Part shown: positions 1 to 6,238 of the stretch, piece after piece | Position numbering within the stretch: the first letter of the stretch is position 1 | How the letters are laid out: every line of letters begins with the position of its first letter | Assembly (NCBI GenBank): GCA_013153415.1 | Contig: JAADEO010000022.1 | Location: 1 to 8,567 of the forward strand | DNA from: Deltaproteobacteria bacterium | GTDB lineage: Bacteria; Desulfobacterota; Anaeroferrophillalia; Anaeroferrophillales; Tharpellaceae | Length of the DNA stretch: 8,567 nt | Direction: 5' to 3' | Position numbers and translations under genes: made by a program | Notes under the pieces: model-generated | What the model was told of the DNA's origin: nothing | Seen by the model: only the letters and a program-made list of their open reading frames with translations | Database searches by the model: none

Positions 1-336
1 GATATCGAAGACAGCGGCGAGATCAAGATCGCCTCGGTCGACGGCAAGGCTTCGGAACTCGCCATCGCCCTGATCCGGGAGCTGACCCAGGAAGCCGAGG
101 TCGGCAAGGTCTATCTCGGCAAGGTCCAGCGGATCATGGATTTCGGCGCCTTCGTCGAGATCTTTCCCGGTACCGACGGCCTGCTGCATATCTCGCAGAT
201 CGCCGAGGAGCGGGTCCGCGACGTGCGCGATTATCTCAAGGAGGGCGACGAAGTCATGGTCAAGGTCATCGAGGTCGACCGCCAGGGCAAGATTCGCCTC
301 TCCCGCAAGGAAGTGCTGCGCGACAACGGCAAATAA
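1..336 (+). CDS. pnp: Polyribonucleotide nucleotidyltransferase (PNPase), C-terminal part, 5' end outside window
   Basis: This is the last 111 codons of an open frame that enters from the left edge and stops with TAA at 334-336. The first ~34 residues ([12 protein letters not shown], then [19 protein letters not shown]) match the end of the PNPase KH domain. They run directly into a complete S1 RNA-binding domain: [20 protein letters not shown], then [29 protein letters not shown] and GKIRLSRK. PNPase is a trimeric, phosphate-dependent 3'-to-5' exoribonuclease of cytoplasmic mRNA decay; KH and S1 hold the RNA at the channel mouth. The two catalytic RNase PH domains lie outside the window. The protein ends shortly after S1, without a long acidic tail. 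S1 domains occur in other proteins, but a KH-to-S1 junction of this form at a C-terminus is characteristic of PNPase. Confidence 0.93.
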   Translation, partial: DIEDSGEIKIASVDGKASELAIALIRELTQEAEVGKVYLGKVQRIMDFGAFVEIFPGTDGLLHISQIAEERVRDVRDYLKEGDEVMVKVIEVDRQGKIRLSRKEVLRDNGK

Positions 337-376
337 GATCACTCCTCTTTTTTCAGAGAGGTTGCTCTTAAATTCG

Positions 377-416
377 AAAACGGTCTCTTTCCCGCTGGAA
401 AGGGGCCGTTTTTTTT
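377..416 (+). terminator. Rho-independent terminator of pnp
   Basis: A 13-bp stem (380-392 with 397-409, two G-U pairs) closes a CGCT tetraloop. It is followed by eight T residues (409-416) and preceded by AAAA (377-380), which can pair with part of the T tract. It starts about 40 bases after the pnp stop codon and separates pnp from the next gene. Confidence 0.9.
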
Positions 417-448
417 GCTTCAGAAGCGGCTTTTCCGCATCTCTTTCC

Positions 449-477
449 TTTACAATCGGCGGTTTCATGCCTATATT
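449..477 (+). promoter_or_regulatory. Candidate sigma-70 promoter for the J-protein/comEC unit
   Basis: TTTACA (449-454) and TATATT (472-477) each match five of six consensus bases and are separated by exactly 17 bases. A transcript would start near 484, giving a leader of about 70 bases. The site lies after the pnp terminator and before the J-protein gene. No sigma-32-type CTTGAA/CCCCAT pair was seen, so the sequence suggests housekeeping rather than classical heat-shock expression. Confidence 0.6.
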
Positions 478-553
478 GCCTCAAGGACGTCTGCAGGTTT
501 CATGACACTGGCGACGTCGATTAAAAAAATTCTCTTCAGGAGTGTGAATATAA

Positions 554-1504
554 ATGGCAGGAAAAGACTATTACAAGATTCTCGGAGTTGACAAAAAAGC
601 TTCCGCCGATGAGATCAAGAAGGCCTTTCGCCGCAAGGCCCGGCAGTATCATCCGGATGTCAAACCCGATGACCAGGAAGCGGAAAAGAAGTTCAAAGAG
701 ATCAACGAAGCTTACGAGATCCTGAGCGATGAGAAAAAACGCAAGGATTATGATACCTTCGGCGATGCCGCTTTTCAGGCCGGGGGAGGCCCTGGTCCCG
801 GCGGTTTCCATCCCGGAGGTCAGGCCGAAGGGTTCGATTTCAGCGATCTCTTCGGCGGTGCCGCAGGCGGCAGCGGCGGTCGGACTTTCACTTTCCGCAG
901 CGGCGGTGGCGGCGGTCCCGAGGATATCTCCGATATCTTCGGCAACCTTTTCGGTGGGGGTGCTGGTTTTCACCAGGGCCAGACGACAGCTACTTCACGC
1001 CGGGGCGAGAACGCTGAACACCAGGTCGAGATAGATTTCCGCGAGGCGGTGCGGGGTACCGAGCTCAAGTTGAGAATCGACGGCAAGAAGGTCAATGTCA
1101 AGGTTCCGCCCGGAACCGCCGACAATACCCGTCTACGGCTCAAGGGCAAGGGACATCCCGGGATCAACGGCGGGCCCAACGGTGATCTCATTCTGACGAT
1201 CAAGGTGCGTCCGGATCATACTTTCAGAATGCAGGGCAAGGATTTGTACTGCAAGGTCAAAGTGCCGTTGACCACTGCCCTGCTCGGAGGCAAAATCGAG
1301 GTCCCGACCTTTGACGGCAAAGCCATGTTGACGATCAAAGAGTGCGCCCAGAACGGCCAGAAGATGCGTTTGCGCGGCAAAGGAGTCAAGGGCCGGGATG
1401 GGAGTTGTGGCGACCAGATCGTCGAGCTTGAAATCATTATGCCGAAGCGGCTCACTCCCAAGGCCCGGAAACTGGTCGAAGAGCTGGCGCAGGAACTCGA
1501 CTGA
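554..1504 (+). CDS. DnaJ-family co-chaperone of the CbpA type (class B, no zinc finger)
   Basis: This 316-residue J-domain protein should stimulate the ATPase of DnaK and deliver unfolded clients to it in the cytoplasm. The J domain spans about residues 4-70, with the invariant HPD at 33-35 and the helix IV region [16 protein letters not shown]. Residues ~75-150 form a Gly/Phe-rich linker with two DLF/DIF-type motifs (SDLFGG and [10 protein letters not shown]). Two beta-sandwich client-binding domains follow, from about residue 155 ([18 protein letters not shown]) and about residue 230. The four CXXCXGXG zinc motifs of true DnaJ are absent, so this is the CbpA/DjlB-like class, and its length is typical of that class. 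The ATG at 554 is supported by AGGAG at 538-542, an 11-base spacing, and by the usual start just before DYYKILGV. It probably shares a transcript with comEC. Which J-protein subtype it is cannot be settled from sequence alone. Confidence 0.93.
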   Translation: MAGKDYYKILGVDKKASADEIKKAFRRKARQYHPDVKPDDQEAEKKFKEINEAYEILSDEKKRKDYDTFGDAAFQAGGGPGPGGFHPGGQAEGFDFSDLFGGAAGGSGGRTFTFRSGGGGGPEDISDIFGNLFGGGAGFHQGQTTATSRRGENAEHQVEIDFREAVRGTELKLRIDGKKVNVKVPPGTADNTRLRLKGKGHPGINGGPNGDLILTIKVRPDHTFRMQGKDLYCKVKVPLTTALLGGKIEVPTFDGKAMLTIKECAQNGQKMRLRGKGVKGRDGSCGDQIVELEIIMPKRLTPKARKLVEELAQELD

Positions 1505-1536
1505 CCGATGGCTGGCGGAAACAGGGCAGATCTCTG

Positions 1537-4041
1537 ATGCGGGAGCTGGCCCGGGCGATAGTCTACCGGCCCCTGTTGCTGCCTCTGTTGATGCTGGTCT
1601 GGGTGATTTGGGGCGGGGTCTGCCGGGCCCTGCCCTTTTCCTTTCTTTTTACTTTTCTATTTCTGTTTCCATTACTCTATTTTTTTCTCCTGCGCTGGCT
1701 GCGAGTAGATTTTCGTTATCTTCGTTTCGGGCTTCTGCTGCTGTTCGCGTTTCTGCTTTCCAGCAGTGTGGCGCTCCGGATCGATGCCAGTCGCAACAAT
1801 CTTGAACAGGCCACTGCGGTCCTGGGTTCACCTTCCGCCCGCCGCCCGGAGACCCTTCTGGTCCGGGTTGCAGGCTTTCCCCGATCTTCATTCAAGGGTT
1901 GGCGCTTGCGTCTCGTACCTCTGACCGGAAACCTGGTTTCCCTGGGAGAAATCGAGCTTGAATTGCCGGCTGTCGTTTATGACAGTCCACTTCTGCCCCG
2001 GGTCGGAGATCTGCTTTCGGTCAAACTCGAGCTCAAGCCCCTCAAACCTCCCCGACATCCTTTTTTACGCGGTGCTTTCCAGCGCCGTCGTTTTTCCGGG
2101 ATCGTGGCGACCGCCGATCTCGAAGATTGGAGCCGGATCGTCCGGGTGGCCCGTTTTCGAGGCGGTCCCGGTGCTGTGGAGAGCTTGCGGCGCCGGCTCT
2201 ACGGGTTGATTTTCAGATCGGCGGGTGATGATCGAAAGGATGCCGCAGCGATCCTGGCCGCAGTGCTGATCGGTTGCCGGGATCAGCTCGGCACCCGGGT
2301 GAAAAACCTTTTTCTCGATTTCGGGGTTTATCATCTCTTCGCCATCTCCGGTCTGCATTTGAGTATCGTTGCCGGCCTGTTGCTCTGGCTCGGGCAGCGG
2401 CTGGTTCCCATCCGGCTCAGGCGGCGTCTGCCTACCGGTCCCTTGCCAGCAGCGATTGTCCTGACCCTTGCCATACTGCCTCTTTACCTGTTTTTGACCG
2501 GTTTCCATCTGCCGGTGGTCCGGGCCGGGATCATGGTCGCCATCTTTCTCCTGGCTTTGCTCAAGGGCCGCCTGCAGGATCCTTTTTCAACCCTCATGCT
2601 GGCCGCCATTGTAATCCTCTGGCTCTGGCCCGAGTCCCTGTTCGGGCTCTCTTTTCAACTCTCGTTCACCGCGGTGGCGACCATTCTCTGGCTGCTGCCG
2701 CGTCTGCGCCGATGGTGGGAGGCGGGGCCGGCGCCATTTCTGCGGGGCCGGAGGTTGGGGTCCGGGAGCGGGCTGCTGCGCTATCTCTTTTATTACGGTT
2801 CGACCTCTCTGGCGATCTCACTTGCGACATTGCCCTGGCTTATCAGTCAGGTCCATTTTATTTCCCCTTATTCCCTGCCGGCCAACCTTATCCTGATACC
2901 CCTGTTTTCCCTGGTTGTCATTCCGGTCGGCATGGCGGCTCTGTTGCTCGCTTCCCTTTTAGGTTTTATGCAACTTCTTTTCGTTCCTCTGGTCGGTTTG
3001 CTGCACTGTCTGCTCGAGGGTGCCTTTTTTCTGCAGGCCCGGTTGCCCGGTCGGCGCTGGTACGGCCCGCAGCCGACCGGTTTCGAAGAGGTTCTGCTGC
3101 TGTCATTCATCCTGATTCTGGTTTTCTGGGTCACATATCCCAAAGCCAGGAAAATGGTAGTTTGTGGGTTGTTGATCCTCTTTATGGCGGTGCTCGGCGA
3201 TTGGGCCTGGTGGTCATGGCGGCAGTCCCGACCCCGGGTTTCTCTGGCCGCCTTCGTCGGTGGCCGGCCCCAGAGTCTGCTGCTGGAGATGCCCGGCGGC
3301 GAAGCTCTCCTGTTTAACGGCGGTTCCTATACCAAATCGGGGTTCTCTTTTCCTGAGAAGGTTATCGCACCCTACTGCTGGCGGCGCAGGATCACCCGGA
3401 TTCCGGTACTGGTGCTGACCGAGCCGCAACGTGGCCTGGTCGGCGGCCTGCTCTTTCTGGTCGAACATTTCAAGGTCGAAGAGATTTGGTATCACGGTAT
3501 CTGGAGCGGCTATCCCCCTTTTCGGGATTTCAACCGGATAACCCGTGATCGCTTCGGGGTCCGCTGGCGCAAGCTGACCTCATTTTCATCTTCCTGGATC
3601 TTCAATGGGGTCGAGATTTCAGTTGCGGGGCCGCCGGCCAACGATTTTGTCATGGCTGAAAGCCGTCGTCAGAACCTGCTCGATCTGGCTCCTTCTCTCA
3701 ATTTCCGTTATGACCGGCTCGATCTGCTGGTCTGGGGCGGTGGCCAGGTCGACGACGTGCAGCTGCCGCGGGAGGTTAATCTCCTGGCCCTGCTGGTCGC
3801 CCCGGGGTCGCGTCACCTGCCGCCGGGCCTGGGCCGGGTCGGACTGCGGGACGGGGGGATCCTGTTGACTCCCGGGGGGCGCTCCCGGAGCCCGGTCCGG
3901 TTGCTGCCGGTCTGGAAACGGGCCCGCCGGTGGCGGGTCAAAGAGGACGGGTTCCTGTTTCTTGCTCTCGATCGCGAGGGCCGGTGCGACGATAAAATGC
4001 CCGCCGACCTAATTTCCGGTTGTCAAAGTGACTGCGAATAA
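1537..4041 (+). CDS. comEC: DNA internalization competence protein ComEC/Rec2 with a degenerate beta-lactamase domain
   Basis: This 834-residue polytopic inner-membrane protein is the predicted channel that carries single-stranded DNA into the cytoplasm during natural transformation. The N-terminus has Phe/Leu-rich membrane segments (about residues 8-55 and 63-82). A soluble OB-like DUF4131 region (~85-210) follows. The Competence domain (~235-545) contains the family hallmark HLFAISGLHL at residues 266-275. Residues ~565-834 align with the usual C-terminal metallo-beta-lactamase domain, but its motifs are altered: the HxHxDH motif reads E629-P-Q631-R-G633-L634, the preceding DGG is N594-G-G, and no downstream HHGS- or GHP-like motif is found. 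The reading frame is intact, so this looks like divergence rather than a frameshift. The ATG at 1537 has a modest AGGG (1523-1526) upstream and lies 32 bases after the J-protein gene. Length is within the normal range for the family. Confidence 0.92.
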   Translation: MRELARAIVYRPLLLPLLMLVWVIWGGVCRALPFSFLFTFLFLFPLLYFFLLRWLRVDFRYLRFGLLLLFAFLLSSSVALRIDASRNNLEQATAVLGSPSARRPETLLVRVAGFPRSSFKGWRLRLVPLTGNLVSLGEIELELPAVVYDSPLLPRVGDLLSVKLELKPLKPPRHPFLRGAFQRRRFSGIVATADLEDWSRIVRVARFRGGPGAVESLRRRLYGLIFRSAGDDRKDAAAILAAVLIGCRDQLGTRVKNLFLDFGVYHLFAISGLHLSIVAGLLLWLGQRLVPIRLRRRLPTGPLPAAIVLTLAILPLYLFLTGFHLPVVRAGIMVAIFLLALLKGRLQDPFSTLMLAAIVILWLWPESLFGLSFQLSFTAVATILWLLPRLRRWWEAGPAPFLRGRRLGSGSGLLRYLFYYGSTSLAISLATLPWLISQVHFISPYSLPANLILIPLFSLVVIPVGMAALLLASLLGFMQLLFVPLVGLLHCLLEGAFFLQARLPGRRWYGPQPTGFEEVLLLSFILILVFWVTYPKARKMVVCGLLILFMAVLGDWAWWSWRQSRPRVSLAAFVGGRPQSLLLEMPGGEALLFNGGSYTKSGFSFPEKVIAPYCWRRRITRIPVLVLTEPQRGLVGGLLFLVEHFKVEEIWYHGIWSGYPPFRDFNRITRDRFGVRWRKLTSFSSSWIFNGVEISVAGPPANDFVMAESRRQNLLDLAPSLNFRYDRLDLLVWGGGQVDDVQLPREVNLLALLVAPGSRHLPPGLGRVGLRDGGILLTPGGRSRSPVRLLPVWKRARRWRVKEDGFLFLALDREGRCDDKMPADLISGCQSDCE

Positions 4042-4059
4042 GTTAAAAAGATGTTAACT
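4041..4059. other. Small AT-rich inverted repeat at the comEC 3' end
   Basis: AGTTAA (4041-4046) and TTAACT (4054-4059) form a perfect 6-bp inverted repeat around a 7-base loop, overlapping the last base of the comEC stop codon. There is no T tract and the stem is weak, so it is not a convincing terminator. It may be an incidental palindrome or a minor 3'-end structure. Confidence 0.25.
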
Positions 4060-4090
4060 GCTCACACCCTATTTCAGATACAGCGTTTAA

Positions 4091-4259
4091 GGTGGATTTT
4101 CCCTGGTTCACGCGAAGCCGCGAAGTCTGAGTGGTTATTGACTTTGTGTCACTTTCCATTCACGGTGTACGGTTCACGGTCTGCCCCCACAACTATTTAA
4201 CCTTGAACCTTATCTTTCTCCTTTCGCGGCTTCGCGCCTTCGCGAGAGCCTTTTCCACC
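4091..4259. repeat. MITE-like or REP-pair-like intergenic element with opposed CGCGAA octamers
   Basis: The element is bounded by GGTGGA (4091-4096) and its complement TCCACC (4254-4259). Inside the ends lie two clusters of octamers. The left cluster has two copies of NNCGCGAA (4109-4116, 4117-4124). The right cluster has three copies of the complement TTCGCGNN (4223-4230, 4231-4238, 4239-4246). The clusters share an exact 14-bp inverted repeat (4111-4124 with 4223-4236) separated by 98 bases, and the middle carries two TTCACGGT copies. No open frame of note lies inside and no target-site duplication was found. Tandem cores of this sort resemble dispersed short intergenic repeats of several bacterial phyla. 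That this is a multi-copy family is an inference from its structure. Confidence 0.65.
4159..4180 (+). repeat. TTCACGGT direct repeat pair
   Basis: TTCACGGT occurs at 4159-4166 and again at 4173-4180, a 14-base period, in the centre of the inverted-repeat element. It could be a tandem-repeat remnant or a dimeric binding site. Its location inside a repeat element favours the former. Confidence 0.5.
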
Positions 4260-4299
4260 GGTTCTGATCCACTTTCCGGGTCAAACTGGAGCTGCCCGA

Positions 4300-4329
4300 T
4301 GGACAGCCGACCGGGTGGGCAGTTACAAT
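4300..4329 (+). promoter_or_regulatory. Candidate sigma-70 promoter for hisS
   Basis: TGGACA (4300-4305) and TACAAT (4324-4329) each match five of six consensus bases, with an 18-base spacer. A 6-bp inverted repeat, CTGCCC (4292-4297) with GGGCAG (4317-4322), brackets the -35 box and much of the spacer, and could be an operator. A start near 4336 would give hisS a leader of about 95 bases. The site lies just outside the repeat element. Confidence 0.45.
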
Positions 4330-4430
4330 AAGAGATGGTAACCGTTCATCCCGGTTCAGGCGCTTTGCGTTCAGGGTCCGGGCGAGTCGTAGTGCTGCCA
4401 GTTTACAATCCATTACCGGGTTTTGCCGAA

Positions 4431-5711
4431 ATGAAAAAATTCTCTCTTAAAACGGTCAAAGGCTTTAACGAGGTTCTGCCGCCGGAAAGTTTCCGCTGGC
4501 GGGTGGTGGAGGAGAAGTTCCGCGAATTGCTCGAGGGGTACGGATTTGCCGAGTTGCGCCTGGCGCTGCTCGAACCGACGGAACTTTTTGCCCGTAGTAT
4601 CGGGGATGAGACCGATATCGTCGAAAAAGAGATGTATACTTTTTGTGATCGTTCCGATCGTTCCCTGACCCTGAGACCGGAGGGCACAGCTTCGGTGGTT
4701 CGGGCCTATAATCAGTACTCTCTTGGCAAACTCAATGAAATCAATAAGTTGTATTATGTGGGGCCGATGTTTCGCTATGAGCGCCCCCAGAAAGGTCGTT
4801 TTCGCCAGTTCCATCAGCTCGGGGCCGAGGTTTTCGGTGAAGCCGGTTTCTATCAGGATGCCGAAACCCTGGTCATGCTGGCACAGTTCTTTCATGAACT
4901 GGAGATCAAGGGAGTAGTTTTGCAGCTCAACAGCTTGGGTTGCGAAAACTGCCGGCCCGCTTTCCGGGAGCGTTTGCAGGCTTTTCTCAAACAGCGACTG
5001 GATGCCCTGTGCGGTGACTGCCGGCGGCGTCTCGACGAAAACCCGTTGCGCGCGCTGGATTGCAAAAATCCGCAGTGCCGCGAGGCCGTGGCCGATGCCC
5101 CGCTGATCAGCGAATCCTGGTGTACGGATTGCCGGGAGCACTTCGCCGGTCTGCGGAGCCTGCTGGAGGATGTCGGCCTGGAGTACGAGGTCAACCCGAA
5201 ACTGGTTCGGGGGCTCGATTACTATACCCGGACCACGTTCGAATTCCTGGCCGGTGAACTCGGGGCCCAGAACGCGGTGGCTGCGGGTGGCCGTTACGAC
5301 CGGTTGGTGGAAGAGCTGGGCGGTAAACCGACCCCGGCTTTCGGTTTCGCGATCGGATTTGAACGGCTGATGCTGCTGGTCGATGCCGGAATCGCTCCCT
5401 TGCCCCGCCCTTTTGCGGCTTTGATCGCTCTGGATGAAGAGGCTTTGCGCCTGCTTTTTCCGGTTCATGTCAATCTCAACCGCGGGGTGCGGATGACAAC
5501 TTTGGGTTTTCAGCAGAAAAGCCTCAAGAGCCAGCTCAAAAAAGCCGATAAGGATGGTGTTGAGTTCGCCCTGATCGTCGGTTCCGAAGAGCGGGCCCGG
5601 CAGGAGGCAGTCTGTCGGAACATGAAGACACGGGAGCAGTTCAACCTTCCTTTCGTACGATTGGAAGAGGCCTTGCGGGAGTTATACGATGAGTGTAGAC
5701 GGAGTAGCTGA
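4431..5711 (+). CDS. hisS: Histidyl-tRNA synthetase (class II) with an eight-cysteine insertion domain
   Basis: This 426-residue enzyme joins histidine to tRNA-His in the cytoplasm using ATP. All class II HisRS landmarks are present: the start KGFNEVLPPESFRWR, the catalytic-core segments EPTELFARSIGDETD, TLRPEGTASVVRA and RYERPQKGRFRQFHQLGAE, the HisRS-specific RGLDYYT (260-266), and motif 3 in FGFAIGFERL. An anticodon-binding domain follows from about residue 325. The insertion domain carries four cysteine pairs (C171/C174, C194/C197, C211/C216, C231/C234), suggesting bound zinc. The frame is open to an ATG at 4335, but the extra 32 residues do not resemble HisRS, and 4431 gives the usual N-terminus and length. 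No clear Shine-Dalgarno precedes 4431, so the exact start is slightly uncertain. The 3' end overlaps the next gene by 23 bases. Confidence 0.96.
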   Translation: MKKFSLKTVKGFNEVLPPESFRWRVVEEKFRELLEGYGFAELRLALLEPTELFARSIGDETDIVEKEMYTFCDRSDRSLTLRPEGTASVVRAYNQYSLGKLNEINKLYYVGPMFRYERPQKGRFRQFHQLGAEVFGEAGFYQDAETLVMLAQFFHELEIKGVVLQLNSLGCENCRPAFRERLQAFLKQRLDALCGDCRRRLDENPLRALDCKNPQCREAVADAPLISESWCTDCREHFAGLRSLLEDVGLEYEVNPKLVRGLDYYTRTTFEFLAGELGAQNAVAAGGRYDRLVEELGGKPTPAFGFAIGFERLMLLVDAGIAPLPRPFAALIALDEEALRLLFPVHVNLNRGVRMTTLGFQQKSLKSQLKKADKDGVEFALIVGSEERARQEAVCRNMKTREQFNLPFVRLEEALRELYDECRRSS

Positions 5712-6180
5712 CAGCGGCGTTATCAGCAAACTGACCACCGATACCGCCCCTAAACCGGCAGAGCGACGGGAAGGTGGCAAAGCCTTCGGTGAGGTTCTGG
5801 AGAAAGAGCTGGAGAGCCGCTCGGCCCTGGACGAGGGTTCTCCCACTGCGGCCGCGACTCCCGGTTTTTCGACTTTTCCGGTTTATGAGGTTTCAGCCCT
5901 CGATGGTCTGCCGGAAACCGGTGACCTGCGGGAGCGGGGTATCCGCGATACCGAGCAGCTGATCGATATTCTCGACCGTTACCGGCAGAACCTTGACCGG
6001 GACCGTATCGATCCCGACAAGATGAAGGAGACGGTTCAGGTTCTGGACCGGGTCTCACGTGATATGATGGAGTATGTCAACCAGGTCGATCACGCCGAAC
6101 TGGCCGACCTGATGCAGGAATCCCTGGTCATGGCCCGGGTCGAAGTGGAGAAGTTTACCCGGGGAGACTATAACAGCTGA
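5689..6180 (+). CDS. Conserved-looking hypothetical protein, disordered N-terminus and helical C-terminus
   Basis: I do not recognise this 163-residue protein. It has no signal peptide, membrane segment or cysteine, and should be cytoplasmic. Residues 1-80 are rich in Ser, Thr, Pro, Ala and Gly and look largely disordered, apart from a short predicted helix (KAFGEVLEKELESRSAL). Residues ~81-160 are strongly helical and charged (DTEQLIDILDRYRQNLDRDR, then a helix around VQVLDRVSRDMMEYVNQVD, then LADLMQESLVMARVEVEKF), suggesting a helical bundle or partner-binding coiled coil. The protein ends in FTRGDYNS. The ATG lies inside the end of hisS (23-base overlap) with GGGAG at 5677-5681, seven bases upstream, so translation is probably coupled. 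A flexible N-terminus with a helical C-terminus is seen in many adaptor, chaperone and flagellar accessory proteins, but no function can be assigned. Confidence 0.8.
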   Translation: MSVDGVADSGVISKLTTDTAPKPAERREGGKAFGEVLEKELESRSALDEGSPTAAATPGFSTFPVYEVSALDGLPETGDLRERGIRDTEQLIDILDRYRQNLDRDRIDPDKMKETVQVLDRVSRDMMEYVNQVDHAELADLMQESLVMARVEVEKFTRGDYNS

Positions 6181-6238
6181 ATGAATTTTCCGAACCGGCC
6201 CGGATCGCTGAGAATAGTTTCCGGACCGCGGAGTTGCG

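Noticed and set aside
536..973. Minus-strand open frame opposite the J-protein
   Set aside because: It is antisense to the conserved J domain and Gly/Phe region, is Ala/Glu-rich, and has no sign of its own coding constraint.
1629..1692. Very pyrimidine-rich stretch on the plus strand
   Set aside because: It is explained by Phe/Leu-rich membrane helices at the ComEC N-terminus, whose codons have T in the second position.
2274..3317. Long plus-strand open frame (347 codons) inside comEC in another frame
   Set aside because: It lies wholly within the well-supported comEC frame, and its product is Pro/Ala/Gly/Arg/Ser-rich without any recognisable domain, typical of an off-frame reading of GC-rich DNA.
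4091..4259. CRISPR-like array
   Set aside because: The repeat units are octamers in opposed clusters, without regular spacers or ~30-base repeats.
4335..4430. 32-residue N-terminal extension of HisRS from the upstream ATG
   Set aside because: The extension does not resemble HisRS N-termini, the family usually begins just before KGFNEVLP, and the segment overlaps the predicted leader.
4413..5468. 351-codon minus-strand open frame opposite hisS
   Set aside because: It mirrors the conserved HisRS coding sequence, and its product has no recognisable motif. It is a codon-bias shadow.
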